Assembly (NCBI GenBank): GCA_002291465.1
Contig: CP021238.1
Coordinates: forward strand, 3,162,001 to 3,226,000
Reading direction: 5' to 3'
DNA from: Mycobacterium lepraemurium
GTDB taxonomy: Bacteria; Actinomycetota; Actinomycetes; Mycobacteriales; Mycobacteriaceae
Length of the DNA stretch: 64,000 nt
A program made the translations under genes and the position numbers. Within the stretch, counting starts at the first letter, position 1, and the number at the start of each line of letters is the position of its first letter. The notes under the pieces are model-generated. The model worked only from the letters and a program-made list of their open reading frames with translations. It did no database searches and was not told the origin of the DNA. Below, piece by piece: positions 48,861-57,923 of this stretch.

Positions 48861-50302
48861 ATGGACCACGATGCCGCAGTGCGAACCGACGGACACGGCC
48901 GGCGCGCCGACATCATCCGCGTCATCTCGCCGCACACCGAGCAGCCCGTCGCCGAGGTCGATGCGGCGACGCCCTCCGACGTCGACGCGGCGGTGGCCGC
49001 GGCGCGAGCGACATTCGACGCCGAACCGTGGACCCGCGGCGCGCCGTCACACCGCATCGCCGCGATCCGGCGGCTGGCCGACATCTACGACCGGCGCCGC
49101 GCCCAGATGGCCGACACCATCACCGCCGAGATCGGCGCTCCGATCAGCTTCACCCGGCGCGCCCAGGTGGGCCTGCCCGCCTTCATGATCCGCGCGTTCT
49201 GCGACCTGGCCGAGCGCCATCCCTGGTAGGAGACCAGGCCCGGCTTCTTCGGGAGCGACGTCTACGTGCGCAGGGAACCCGACGGGGTCGTTGCGGCGAT
49301 CGTGCCGTGGAACATGCCGCAGTTCCTCATCGTCACCAAACTCATCCCGGCCCTGCTGGCCGGCTGCACCGTTGTGCTCAAGCCGGCACCCGAAAGTCCT
49401 TTGGACGCACTGCTTTTAGCCGAGATGATCACCGAGTCCGACCTGCCGCCCGGCGCGGTCAGCGTGCTGCCCGGCGACGCCGCGTTGGGCGCTTACCTCG
49501 CCGGGCACCGCGGGGTGGACAAGGTGTCCTTCACCGGCTCGACGGCCGCAGGCCGCGCCGCCGCCGCGGCCTGCGCGGCCAACCTCACCAAGGTCAGCCT
49601 GGAACTGGGTGGCAAGTCCGCCGCCCTGGTGCTCGACGACGCGCCGCCGGACAAGGTGGCAGCCGGGGTGCGCGCGGCCAGCCTGTCCAACAGCGGCCAG
49701 ATCTGCAATGCGCTGACCCGGGGGCTGGTTCCCCAAGCGCGCCATGACGATTACGTCGACGCGCTCGCCGCCCAGATGAGCGGCCTGCGGGTAGGCGACC
49801 CCGCCGACCCGGACACCGACCTCGGTCCCCTGGTGCCGCGCCGCCAGCAGCAGCGGGTCCGCGACTAGATCCGGATCGGCCAGCAGGAGGGGGCGCGATT
49901 GGTGGTCGGCGGTGCGGATATGCCCGACGGGCTCGACCGCGGCTGGTATGTCCGGCCCACCCTGTTCGCCGCCGCCGGCAACGCCATGCGCATCGCACGC
50001 GAAGAGATCTTCGGTCCGGTGATCACCGTCATCCCATACCGCGACGACGACGAGGCGGTGGCGATCGCCAACGACTCCGATTACGGCCTGGCCAGGTCGG
50101 TGTGGAGCGACGACACCGACCGCGCGCTGGCGCTGGCCACCCGGATTCACACCGGCACCGTCGGGGTCAACCAGGGCTACACCATGGACCCGTTCGCGCC
50201 GTTCGGCGGTGTCAAGGCCAGCGGCTACGGCCGCGAGCTGGGCCCGAGGGGCTCGACGGCTACCTCGACACGAAATCGATCGCGGTCGCGGCGAGCGGCT
50301 AG
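48861..50302 (+). pseudogene. Aldehyde dehydrogenase, two in-frame stops and a frameshift
   Basis: One frame covers VISPHTEQPVAEVDAATPSD to LAERHPW, then TAG 49227-49229, then VVAAIVPWNMPQFLIVTKLI, FTGSTAAGRAAAAAC, LELGGKSAALVL (catalytic Glu), SGQICNALTRGLVP (catalytic Cys), then TAG 49866-49868, then EEIFGPVITVIPYRDDDEAV, VNQGYTMDPFAPFGGVKASG. A shift near 50250 precedes the last LDGYLDTKSIAVAASG. The stops are substitutions. It faces the Rieske operon and probably belonged to the same degradation pathway. Confidence 0.88.
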
Positions 50303-50577
50303 CGAGCCTCGCTCACCACGTGGACGGCGACGTAACCGATCGGGATGCCGGTCCAGGTGGCGATGCACTCCCGGGCGGCCACCTCGACCGTGGCCCGGCT
50401 GGCGGCGCGGGTGACCCTGCCCAGCTCGGGGATCCGGATCATCCATCCGTCGGCGTCACGAGTGACTTCGATGTCGAAGCACTGGCCGACCATCGGGCAC
50501 TTCAGGCGGGGGGTGACCCGCTGTCGGCGGGCGCTGCGCAGTGCTTGTCGGCGCAGCAATGTGGGCTGAACGGGCAT
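50299..50577 (-). CDS. Small HicB-like alpha/beta protein
   Basis: The 92-residue product has a basic N-terminus (LLRRQALRSARRQRVTPRLK) and a compact domain FDIEVTRDADGWMIRIPELG, ATVEVAARECIATWTGIPIG, reminiscent of the HicB antitoxin fold (GxWxxxxPExxG followed by a helix). No HicA toxin gene is next to it. It overlaps the end of the aldehyde dehydrogenase remnant by 4 bp. The match is by pattern only. Confidence 0.6.
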   Translation of the reverse strand: MPVQPTLLRRQALRSARRQRVTPRLKCPMVGQCFDIEVTRDADGWMIRIPELGRVTRAASRATVEVAARECIATWTGIPIGYVAVHVVSEAR

Positions 50578-50878
50578 GGCTGCTTTCCTGAGTCGCGGAC
50601 GAACCGCCCGAAAGAGTAATGCTCTTCGCGGTGAAAACCTAATCGGCGGTCTCGACCCGGTAACGGCGACGTCGCGCGGCGCACGCCGTCAGCCCGACGG
50701 TCGGTCAGGTTGACATCGTCGCACAGCCAACGTCTCGACACGCCGCAACCGAGCACCGTGCCGGCCGCCGGCTCCGTGAGGCGACGGCGCCATAACACCT
50801 CCCGCGGTGTAGTGATGTAAGTCACGCATCAGCACGCTCTGTTATGGGCATCACACCGGAGGAGATTTCATAGTTGGC
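50578..50878. other. Intergenic region without recognised gene
   Basis: About 300 bp lie between two divergent small genes. I see a short imperfect repeat GTGATGTAAGTCAC at 50813-50826 near the rightward gene and a GGAGGAG ribosome site at 50861-50867, but no coding or RNA feature. Confidence 0.4.
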
Positions 50879-51085
50879 GTGGACCACTCTCGTAAGGCCG
50901 TCATCGCCCCCCGTGCCGGTGCGGCTGTCAATTCACATCGCGTGCTCGTCGCCTTCCTGACCGTCACGGTCCTGATCAGTGCAATCGTGGGCGCCATCGC
51001 GACCGCGGCCATGGGGCAACCCACCGCCGCGCTGCTCATCGCGCTGGTGGCTGGCGGGTGGTTCTCGGCCGCAGTGCTCTGCTAG
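50879..51085 (+). CDS. Small two-helix membrane protein
   Basis: The 68-residue product has two hydrophobic segments (VLVAFLTVTVLISAIVGAIA and PTAALLIALVAGGWFSAAVL) joined by a short loop. GTG 50879 lies 11 bp after a GGAGGAG site. It ends about 45 bp before the convergent toxin gene. I do not recognise it. Confidence 0.5.
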   Translation: MDHSRKAVIAPRAGAAVNSHRVLVAFLTVTVLISAIVGAIATAAMGQPTAALLIALVAGGWFSAAVLC

Positions 51086-51131
51086 CCGTCGTCTGGCTCC
51101 GTCGCGGTCGTCGTCGAGATTGCCGTCGGAC

Positions 51132-51515
51132 TCAGTCCTCTTGGTAGCTCCAGCTGCGCAGTTGCTCCGCGATCTCGTCCAGACTGGTCAATGCACCGGT
51201 AGCGACTCCGATCACGAAGTCGAAGCGCTCATCCTCCGGCGCTTCAATCCAGTGCGCATTGATGGCCAGGAAAGTCCGGCAGGCCGTCCAAGCGAGTCGC
51301 TTGTTGCCGTCCACCAGCGCGTGATTCCGGGCCAGGGAGTGCAGCAGTGCGGCGGCCTTCACGTGCAGATCCGGGTAGGCATCCCGGCCGAACGCCGAGG
51401 CGCGAGGCCGTGCCAGAGCCGATTCAAGCAAGCCGTAGTCCGCGACCACGACATTGGTCCCGACGGCCGCGCGGGCAATGTCTAGCAAGTCTTCGAGGTT
51501 CAGGAACTCGGTCAC
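51132..51515 (-). CDS. Doc/Fic-family toxin
   Basis: The 127-residue protein carries the Doc motif HALVDGNKRLAW (family HxFx(D/E)GNKR) at about 65-76 and the N-terminal ESALARPRASAFG that precedes it in Doc toxins. Doc phosphorylates elongation factor EF-Tu and halts translation. The start overlaps the antitoxin stop by 4 bp (ATGA), giving an antitoxin-first operon. Both genes are intact in an otherwise decaying region. Confidence 0.88.
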   Translation of the reverse strand: MTEFLNLEDLLDIARAAVGTNVVVADYGLLESALARPRASAFGRDAYPDLHVKAAALLHSLARNHALVDGNKRLAWTACRTFLAINAHWIEAPEDERFDFVIGVATGALTSLDEIAEQLRSWSYQED

Positions 51516-51718
51516 GCGTCCTTAAGACGCTCCAAAACCCCGGCCTCCTCGCAGACGACACGTTGCAGCGCCGCGACAACCTTAGTCTTGTGCGCTCGTC
51601 GGGCGATGTACTCGTCGATGGCCGATAACGCAACAGCCTGCATCGAGCGCCCTTCGGCCGTGGCCTGCCGGCGCAACGCTTCTGCCTGCTGCTCGCTGGG
51701 GCGCAAGGTCATTCCCAT
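51512..51718 (-). CDS. Antitoxin partner of the Doc toxin, ribbon-helix-helix type
   Basis: From ATG 51718 the product is 68 residues: a short beta strand MTLRPSEQQ, then helix LRRQATAEGRSMQAVALSAI, the pattern of Arc/CopG-type DNA-binding antitoxins, and a C-terminal segment (VVAALQRVVCEEAGVLERLK) likely to wrap the toxin. The open frame extends upstream into the tRNA gene, but no start there is plausible. Two repeats at 51729-51747 lie just upstream. Confidence 0.8.
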   Translation of the reverse strand: MGMTLRPSEQQAEALRRQATAEGRSMQAVALSAIDEYIARRAHKTKVVAALQRVVCEEAGVLERLKDA

Positions 51719-51728
51719 GAGGAACGAT

Positions 51729-51747
51729 GATACCAGAGTGATACCAC
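51729..51747. promoter_or_regulatory. Direct-repeat operator of the toxin/antitoxin operon
   Basis: TGATACCA occurs at 51729-51736 and again at 51740-51747, 11 bp apart, one helical turn, placing both on one face of the DNA. They begin 11 bp upstream of the antitoxin ATG, a usual site for autorepression by a ribbon-helix-helix antitoxin. Confidence 0.6.
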
Positions 51748-51810
51748 TGTGGGCGCGCGCAAAATCGGCACAGACGAATGCAAAAAAGCTAATGCCGGAA
51801 TCAAAGCGGG

Positions 51811-51883
51811 TGGAGCTAAGGGGACTCGAACCCCTGACCCCCACACTGCCAGTGTGGTGCGCTACCAGCTGCGCCATAGCCCC
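51811..51883 (-). tRNA. tRNA-Ala (anticodon GGC)
   Basis: The 73-base cloverleaf read leftward has a GGGGCTA acceptor arm pairing with TAGCTCC, D arm GCGC/GCGC, anticodon stem CCACA/TGTGG with loop CTGGCAG (anticodon GGC), and T arm AGGGG-TTCGAGT-CCCCT. Base 73 is A and CCA is not encoded. The third acceptor pair is G-U, the universal alanine identity element. It reads GCC codons. Confidence 0.96.
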
Positions 51884-51939
51884 GAAAAGTCGTGCCCATC
51901 GAAGCTACACCACCGGTAACCGTCCTTCAAAGTTGCTGT

Positions 51940-52158
51940 TCACACCGGCTCGACGTCCGACTCCGCCGCCATCAGATCGGCCTCCAACTCCGTCGCCGTC
52001 CGCGTTTCCGGCGCCAGCACCCAGCCGACGGCGGCGATCAGCAGGACCACCCCGCTGATGAAAAAGCCCCAGCCGTAGCCGATCTGCTCGGCCGCCGGCA
52101 GCGGACCAGGACGCGGCGCACGCTCCCCCAAGCGCGCAGGACGGAGGGAAAAAGTCAC
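51940..52158 (-). pseudogene. C-terminal fragment of a membrane transporter (MFS-like)
   Basis: A 72-codon frame contains one membrane helix (YGWGFFISGVVLLIAAVGWV) followed by LAPETRTATELEADLMAAES. The APETR sequence after the last helix resembles the PETKGR tail of sugar-porter and metabolite/H+ symporter MFS proteins. The rest of the transporter is absent, and the N-terminal 25 residues look like random out-of-frame text. It touches the pgmA stop. Identification is tentative. Confidence 0.35.
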
Positions 52159-53798
52159 CCGATGACTTTATTAACCACCTCGCGCGCGGTTTCCTGCACC
52201 TCGGCCAAATGCTGCGGCCCGTTGAAGGATTCGGCATAAATCTTGTAGACGTCCTCGGTGCCGGACGGCCGCGCGGCAAACCAGGCATTGGCCGTCGTCA
52301 CCTTCAATCCACCCAGCGGGGCGCCATTGCCCGACGCCGCGGTCAACTTCGCGGTGATCGGCTCCCCGGCCAACTCGGTCGCGGTCACCTGCTCGGCGGA
52401 GAGCTTCGACAACCGGGCCTTCTGGTCGCGGTCGGCGGGCGCGTCGACCCGCGCGTAGCACGGCGTCCCGTACTGCGCGGTGAGCCGCTGATAACGCTGG
52501 GACGGACTCGCTCCGGTGACCGCCAGGATCTCCGAGGCCAGCAAGGCCAGGATGATGCCGTCCTTGTCGGTGGTCCACACCGAGCCGTCGCGCCGCAGGA
52601 ACGACGCCCCGGCCGACTCCTCGCCGCCGAATCCGAGGGTGCCGCCGACCAGTCCGTCGACGAACCACTTGAAGCCGACGGGCACTTCGATCAGCTTGCG
52701 GCCGAGGCCGGCCACCACCCGGTCGATCATCGACGAGCTCACCGCGGTCTTGCCGACGGCGATGCCGCCCGGCCAGGACGGCCGCTGGGTGTAGAGGTAT
52801 TCGATGGCCACGGCCAGGTAGTGGTTCGGGTTCAGCAGGCCCCCGTCGGGGGTGACGATGCCGTGCCGGTCGGAGTCGGCGTCGTTGCCGGTGGCGATCT
52901 TGAAGCGGCCGGGGTCGGCGGTCACCGTCCGGATCAGGCCCGCCATCGCATCCGGCGAGCTGCAGTCCATCCGGATCTTGCCGTCGTGGTCGAGCGTCAT
53001 GAACCGCCATGTTGCGTCGACCAGCGGATTGACCACGGTCAGGTCCAAGTTGTGCCGCTCGGCGATCTCGCCCCAGTAGTCCACGCTCGCCCCGCCCAGC
53101 GGGTCGGCGCCGATCCGCGCGCCGGCCGATCGGATGGCGTCGATGTCGACCACGTTGGGCAGGTCGTCCACATAGTTGCCGAGGTAGTCGTGGCGTTGCG
53201 CGGCCCGCCGGGCCCGGGCCAACGGCACCCGCTTGACGCCGGCGCCGTCGCGCAGAATCTCGTTGGCGCGCTTGGCAATTGCGTTGGTGACGTCCGAGTC
53301 GGCAGGCCCGCCGTTGGGCGGGTTGTATTTGAAGCCGCCATCCGAGGGCGGATTGTGCGAGGGCGTGACGACGATGCCGTCGGCCAGCGCCTCGGTGCGG
53401 CCGCGGTTGTAGCTCAGGATGGCGTGGCTGACCGCCGGGGTGGGCGTATAGCGGTCGCGGGAGTCGATCATGACGACGACGTCGTTCGCGGCCAGCACCT
53501 CCAGCGCCGATACCCAGGCCGGCTCCGACAGGCCGTGCGTGTCCCGGCCGATGAACAACGGGCCGGAAATGCCGTGCGCGGCGCGGTACTCGACGATGGC
53601 TTGGGTGATCGCCAGGATGTGCGCCTCGTTGAACGCCCCGGCCAGCGCCGAACCTCGATGACCCGACGTGCCGAACGCCACCTGCTGGGCGACGTCGCCG
53701 GGATCGGGCTGAATCGAGTAATAGGCCGTCACCAGGTGGGGCAAGTCGACAAGGTCTTCAGGTTGGGCCGGCTGACCGGCGCGAGAGTTGGCCACCAT
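52155..53798 (-). CDS. pgmA: Phosphoglucomutase
   Basis: The 547-residue enzyme interconverts glucose 1- and 6-phosphate for glycogen, trehalose and cell-wall sugar synthesis. Features: [19 protein letters not shown], the phosphoserine loop in [20 protein letters not shown], metal site [14 protein letters not shown], sugar loop [15 protein letters not shown] and phosphate loop [18 protein letters not shown] 53798 gives exactly the Rv3068c length; the frame stays open further to 53894. It is divergent from crcB. Confidence 0.96.
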   Translation of the reverse strand: MVANSRAGQPAQPEDLVDLPHLVTAYYSIQPDPGDVAQQVAFGTSGHRGSALAGAFNEAHILAITQAIVEYRAAHGISGPLFIGRDTHGLSEPAWVSALEVLAANDVVVMIDSRDRYTPTPAVSHAILSYNRGRTEALADGIVVTPSHNPPSDGGFKYNPPNGGPADSDVTNAIAKRANEILRDGAGVKRVPLARARRAAQRHDYLGNYVDDLPNVVDIDAIRSAGARIGADPLGGASVDYWGEIAERHNLDLTVVNPLVDATWRFMTLDHDGKIRMDCSSPDAMAGLIRTVTADPGRFKIATGNDADSDRHGIVTPDGGLLNPNHYLAVAIEYLYTQRPSWPGGIAVGKTAVSSSMIDRVVAGLGRKLIEVPVGFKWFVDGLVGGTLGFGGEESAGASFLRRDGSVWTTDKDGIILALLASEILAVTGASPSQRYQRLTAQYGTPCYARVDAPADRDQKARLSKLSAEQVTATELAGEPITAKLTAASGNGAPLGGLKVTTANAWFAARPSGTEDVYKIYAESFNGPQHLAEVQETAREVVNKVIG

Positions 53799-53898
53799 GA
53801 TTTCCAATTCTGCCCGTCTCCGTGTCGGGGCGGCGGCGCTGGTGTTGCGAGCCCCATACGCTGCATAGCGCAGCGGCGAACGAAGGGAATTCACGCCA

Positions 53899-54297
53899 GT
53901 GGCGCAACACGACTACCGCGAGTTGGCCGCGGTTTTCGCCGGCGGGGCGCTGGGTTCGCAGGCCCGCGCCGCGCTAAGCGCGCTGGCGGCGGGCAACCCG
54001 GCGAGCTGGCCGTGGCCGACGTTCACGGTCAACATCGTCGGCGCCTTCCGGGTGGGTTACTTCACCACCCGGCTGCTGGAGCGATTGCCGACGTCGAGCT
54101 ACCGGTGCCCGCTACTGGGCAACGGATTCTGTGGCGGACTCACCACGTTCTCCACGATGCAGGTCGAGACGCTGACCATGCTCGAACACCACCACTGGGG
54201 CCTGACGGCCGGCTACACCCTGACCAGCATCGCGGCCGGGTTGCTGGCCGTGCACCTGGCCACCAAACTGGTGCGCCGGGTCCGGGTGCGCCGATGA
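53899..54297 (+). CDS. crcB1: Fluoride exporter CrcB, first copy
   Basis: The 132-residue Fluc channel half has four helices and the core [20 protein letters not shown] (the Asn of VNxxG is kept) and [18 protein letters not shown] with the GxxGGxTTFS fluoride track. Fluc channels are dual-topology dimers; two adjacent genes suggest an obligate heterodimer. GTG 53899 is the start, and ATG of the second copy overlaps its stop by 4 bp. No fluoride riboswitch is visible upstream. Confidence 0.9.
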   Translation: MAQHDYRELAAVFAGGALGSQARAALSALAAGNPASWPWPTFTVNIVGAFRVGYFTTRLLERLPTSSYRCPLLGNGFCGGLTTFSTMQVETLTMLEHHHWGLTAGYTLTSIAAGLLAVHLATKLVRRVRVRR

Positions 54298-54662
54298 CGA
54301 CGGCCGCGGTCTGGGTCGGCGTCGCGCTCATCGACGGCGTCGGATCGGTGCTGCGATTCGTCGTCGACGGTGCGGTGGCGCGCCGGGCGTCGCGGCCGTT
54401 TCCGCTCGGCACCCTCGTCGTGAACCTCAGCGGCGCAGCGCTTCTCGGCTTCGTGGGCGGCCTGGCGCTGAGCAGGGAGGCGGCGCTGTTGGCCGGCACC
54501 GCGTTAGTCGGCGCCTACACCACCTTTTCGACCTGGATGCTGGAGACGCAGCGCCTTGGCGAGGAGCGTCAGCTGCGCGCGGCGCTGGCCAACATCGTGG
54601 TCAGCGTCGTGCTCGGTGGGGCGGCGGCGTTCATCGGACAGCAGCTGGCCCAGTTGGTGTGA
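54294..54662 (+). CDS. crcB2: Fluoride exporter CrcB, second copy
   Basis: The 122-residue partner has [20 protein letters not shown] and [20 protein letters not shown], the two Fluc signatures (GTLxVNxxG and TTFS). It starts at ATG 54294 inside the end of crcB1 and ends close to the convergent MbtK-like gene. Together the pair lets fluoride leave the cytoplasm. Confidence 0.9.
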   Translation: MTTAAVWVGVALIDGVGSVLRFVVDGAVARRASRPFPLGTLVVNLSGAALLGFVGGLALSREAALLAGTALVGAYTTFSTWMLETQRLGEERQLRAALANIVVSVVLGGAAAFIGQQLAQLV

Positions 54663-54672
54663 GCGCGCGCCG

Positions 54673-55299
54673 TCAGGCGTCGCGGCGCCGGGGCACGTCG
54701 TCGGGGGTCCGCGGCAGCACGTAGAGCGCCATGCGCCGGTTCGCCATGTCATGCTCGCCGAGAAACGCGCATCCGCCGCGTTCACAGAACTTGCGCGCCA
54801 ACACATTACGGTGGTCGGGATCGAACATGATCCGCCGGCAGCGCGGATCGAGCGAAAACAGGCTGACCACCAGATGCGGCAGCAGATAGCTGACGTGGCC
54901 GCGCTCGATGTGGTCCAGATCCGCCACCGCGACGTGCAACCCCAGATCATGCGGGTGGTGCTCATATCGAGTGGCGATGGAATCCTTTGCCGCCCGGTAC
55001 AATTCGAGATACGCGCGGTCTACCCCGTCCAGCGTGGCGATCAGCGGGCGAGAGAACTCCCCGTCCAGCTGGGCCCGCAGATAACGCCGCCACCGGGCCA
55101 GCGGCCAGTTGGACTCCCAGGCCTGCACCAGATGCGGGCGGCTCATCCACTCGCACACCGTCTCCGCGTCGGAATCGGGGTCGACAACCCGCAACCCGTA
55201 GGGCTGCGGCAACGCCGGAATGGGTGGCGCCGGGACACCGCGAATCTCCTCGGGAAGATCGGTCAACTCCCGCGGCAGAATGGGGTCGACGCCGCTCAT
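54673..55299 (-). CDS. MbtK-like lysine N-acyltransferase (GNAT)
   Basis: The 208-residue protein aligns along its length by eye with the mycobactin acylase MbtK (Rv1347c): YGLRVVDPDSDAETVCEWMS, RPHLVQAWESNWPLARWRRY, GEFSRPLIATLDG, AYLELYRAAKDSIATRY, HDLGLHVAVAD (His) and RCRRIMFDPDHRNVLARKFC (Asp), LGEHDMANRRMALYVL. MbtK puts the fatty acyl chain on the lysine of mycobactin. This copy is outside any mycobactin cluster, so it is a paralogue or a transplanted mbtK. M. tuberculosis has no gene of this kind here as far as I recall. Confidence 0.82.
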   Translation of the reverse strand: MSGVDPILPRELTDLPEEIRGVPAPPIPALPQPYGLRVVDPDSDAETVCEWMSRPHLVQAWESNWPLARWRRYLRAQLDGEFSRPLIATLDGVDRAYLELYRAAKDSIATRYEHHPHDLGLHVAVADLDHIERGHVSYLLPHLVVSLFSLDPRCRRIMFDPDHRNVLARKFCERGGCAFLGEHDMANRRMALYVLPRTPDDVPRRRDA

Positions 55300-55320
55300 C
55301 CGCCCGACCGTTGCCCGCGC

Positions 55321-55677
55321 TCAGCCGCTTTTCAGCAGCTCGGCCAGCACGGTCGCCTGGTTGATGTCCAGGTCGCGGGTCGCGGTGACCAGGGTGACCG
55401 AGCCGCGCTTGGCGAGCGTGCGCAGCTCGTCGAGCGCCGGGTTGCCCCGCAGTTCGCTCTTGTATCGCGACGTGAATTCGTCGAACCGCTCCGGTTCGTG
55501 GTGGTACCACTCGCGCAGCTCCCTGGACGGCGCGACGTCCTTGCACCAGATGCCCACCCGTGGATCGTCCTTGCGCACGCCGCGCGGCCAGATCCGATCG
55601 ACCAGCACGCGTTGTCCCTCGTCGGGACCGACCTTGTCATAGACCCGCGCCACCTGGATTCGCCTGCCGGCGCTCAC
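55321..55677 (-). CDS. DUF488-family protein, Rv3073c-like
   Basis: The 118-residue protein shows the DUF488 pattern VARVYDKVGPDEGQRVLVDR, WPRGVRKDDPRVGIWCKDVA, REWYHHEPERFDEFTSRY and SVTLVTATRDLDINQATVLA. The family is widespread in bacteria with no firm function. It is 21 bp upstream of the MbtK-like gene in the same direction and may be cotranscribed. It is divergent from the HNH gene. Confidence 0.85.
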   Translation of the reverse strand: MSAGRRIQVARVYDKVGPDEGQRVLVDRIWPRGVRKDDPRVGIWCKDVAPSRELREWYHHEPERFDEFTSRYKSELRGNPALDELRTLAKRGSVTLVTATRDLDINQATVLAELLKSG

Positions 55678-55718
55678 CCATCCAGGCTAGCGACGGGCGG
55701 GGGTCAGTGGAACCTGCT

Positions 55719-57002
55719 ATGGTAGAACATGTGTTCGAATCACTGACGGCGGTGGGCCCGGCGGCCGGCGAATCGGCGCTGATAGAGCGCATCTCCGAGT
55801 TGGAGACGCTCAAGTGCGCCGCCGCGGCCCAGACCCGGGCGGCGGCCGCCCTGGACGCGGCGCGCCGAGCGGCCGAAGCGGCCGCCGGGGTGCCCGCCGC
55901 GCGCCGCGGACGCGGGGTGGCCAGCGAGGTCGCGCTGGCGCGGCGGGATTCGCCGGCGCGCGGCGGTCGGCATCTGGGCTTCGCCAAGGCGCTGGTACAC
56001 GAGATGCCGCACACGCTGGCGGCGCTGGAGTGCGGGGCACTCTCCGAATGGCGGGCCACACTGATCGTGCGCGAGAGCGCCTGCCTGGATGTCGAGGACG
56101 GTCGCGCCCTGGACGCGGAGCTGTGCGCCGACCCGGCGAGCCTGAGCGGCATGGGCGACGCGCGGGTGGCCGCGGCCGCCAAGGCGATCGCCTACCGGCT
56201 CGATCCTCATGCCGTCGTGGAGCGGGCGGCCAAGGCGGAGAACGACCGCGCGGTCACCATCCGGCCCGCACCCGACACGATGACGTACCTGACCGCGTTA
56301 TTGCCCGTGGCCCAAGGGGTTTCGGTGTATGCCACGCTGCGCCGCGAGGCCGACACCCGCGGCGACGGGCGCCCGCGCGGACAGGTCATGGCCGACACCC
56401 TGGTGGAAAGGAGCACCGGCCGCCGCGCGACGGTGCCCACCCCGGTCACGGTCAACCTGGTGCTGTCCGACGAAACGCTGCTCGGCGGTGCGGATGCGCC
56501 GGGCGAGATCAGTGGCTACGGCCCGATTCCCGCGACGGTCGCCCGCCGCATGGTCGCCAACGCGGCCACCGACCCGAGGTCGCGGGCCACCCTGCGCCGG
56601 CTCTACGCGCACCCGCGGGCCGGGGCGCTGGTGGCCATGGAGTCGCGGGCGCGCCTGTTCCCGCAGGGGCTGGCACGGTTCATCGGGCTACGCGATCAGC
56701 GCTGCCGCACCCCGTACTGCGACGCGCCGATCCGGCACCGCGACCACGCACAGCCGTGGGCCGACGGCGGCGCAACCAGCGCGGGCAACGGCCTGGGGCT
56801 GTGCAAGCAATGCAACTACGTCAAGGAAACCCCCGGCTGGACGGTGAGCACCGGCATTGACGAAACCCACACCCACACAGCGCTTTTCACGACGCCCACC
56901 GGCAAGACCTACCGGTCGACGGCCCCGCCGCGGGCTCCCGCGATCACGATGAGCAAGGTCGAAGTCCGCGTCGCCGTCGCGTTCGCGCGAAATGCGGCCT
57001 GA
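55719..57002 (+). CDS. 13E12-type DUF222/HNH endonuclease-like protein, Rv3074-like
   Basis: From ATG 55719 the product is 427 residues. The N-terminal DUF222 helical part (SALIERISELETLKCAAAAQ, EMPHTLAALECGALSEWRAT) is followed by an HNH domain CRTPYCDAPIRHRDHAQPW...GLCKQCNYVKETPGW, with the zinc-type Cys pairs and catalytic His. Such proteins form the 13E12 repeat family. An SOS box covers 55723-55738, so GTG 55731 may be the true start. It is probably induced by DNA damage. Confidence 0.9.
   Translation: MVEHVFESLTAVGPAAGESALIERISELETLKCAAAAQTRAAAALDAARRAAEAAAGVPAARRGRGVASEVALARRDSPARGGRHLGFAKALVHEMPHTLAALECGALSEWRATLIVRESACLDVEDGRALDAELCADPASLSGMGDARVAAAAKAIAYRLDPHAVVERAAKAENDRAVTIRPAPDTMTYLTALLPVAQGVSVYATLRREADTRGDGRPRGQVMADTLVERSTGRRATVPTPVTVNLVLSDETLLGGADAPGEISGYGPIPATVARRMVANAATDPRSRATLRRLYAHPRAGALVAMESRARLFPQGLARFIGLRDQRCRTPYCDAPIRHRDHAQPWADGGATSAGNGLGLCKQCNYVKETPGWTVSTGIDETHTHTALFTTPTGKTYRSTAPPRAPAITMSKVEVRVAVAFARNAA
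55723..55738. promoter_or_regulatory. LexA (SOS) box
   Basis: TAGAACATGTGTTCGA matches the mycobacterial SOS box TCGAAC-N4-GTTCGA with one mismatch. Boxes at the start of 13E12 genes, Rv3074 included, are known from M. tuberculosis work on LexA. It overlaps the first codons from ATG 55719. Confidence 0.8.
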
Positions 57003-57006
57003 CGCC

Positions 57007-57923
57007 TCAGTAGTGGTAGGTGTCCGACGGCGCGGGTGAGTGGTCGCGTTCTTCCTCGTCGATGTCCAGCGCCTCGATGCCGTACGCGCGAGCCAGCTCG
57101 AGGATCTTGGTGGCCCGGGCGATGCGGGGCAGGTCGGAGCCGTTGCAGATCTCTCCCCCGTCACGCTCGAACTCGGCGAAAACTCTTTCGCCCAAGCTAT
57201 TTCGTCCTGCGACAGCGACAGGCCCTCGTTGACGACGGAGCATTGGTCCGGGGTCAGGCAGATCTTGCCGGTCATCCCGAATTGGGTGGAGACCGCGGTG
57301 TCCTCGATCAGCTTCAGCGGATTGGAGCCGATGGTCGGCCCGTAGATCACACTGGGCAGGTCGGCGGCCTTGGAGGCGATGGTGAAGCGGGAACGGGTGT
57401 AGGCCAGCGTGGCCGGGTCCTCCCCGAAACCGGTGTCGCGGCGGAAGTCACCGATGCCGAAGGCGAGGTGGAAGGCGCCCTTGGTGGCGGCGATCTCGGT
57501 GATGCGCTCCAGGCCCCGGGCCGTTTCGACCAGGGCGACGATTGGCACGTCGGGCAGCCGCTTCGCGGTCTCGATGACGTGGTCGACCGATTCGACCATC
57601 GCCAGCATCACCCCGCTGACCGGTGTGCCGGCCAGGGCGTTCAGGTCGTCCGCCCACCAGGGCGTGCCGAACCCATGCGCACCCAGTCGACGTTGCCAGC
57701 GCGCAGCCAGCTCACCACGTTGTCCCGGGCGGCGTTCTTGTCCTTGGGCGCGACGGCGTCCTCGATGTCGAAGACCACGATGTCAGCGCGGGAGTCCACC
57801 GCGGACTGGAACCGGTCGGGATGCGTGCCGTTGACCAGGAGCCAACTCCGGGCAAGGACCGGGTCGATGCGGGAGCCGATGTCGTCGGGCTCGGCGGCGC
57901 TGCTGTTGACCTGTTCGTACATT
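57007..57923 (-). pseudogene. citE: HpcH/HpaI-type citrate lyase beta-like protein, two frameshifts
   Basis: ATG 57923 gives RIDPVLARSWLLVNGTHPDR and ADIVVFDIEDAVAPKDKNAA (metal Asp-Glu). A shift near 57665 precedes MLAMVESVDHVIETAKRLPD, PIVALVETARGLERITEIAA (metal Glu) and FGIGDFRRDTGFGEDP (Asp). A second shift near 57190 precedes FAEFERDGGEICNGSDLPRI and the end DEEERDHSPAPSDTYHY. Repaired, it matches Rv3075c (307 residues), an aldolase-fold lyase acting on CoA thioesters. Both lesions are indels. Confidence 0.83.

Noticed and set aside
53799..53898. Fluoride riboswitch before crcB
   Set aside because: None of the conserved pseudoknot bases are visible in the 100-bp gap.
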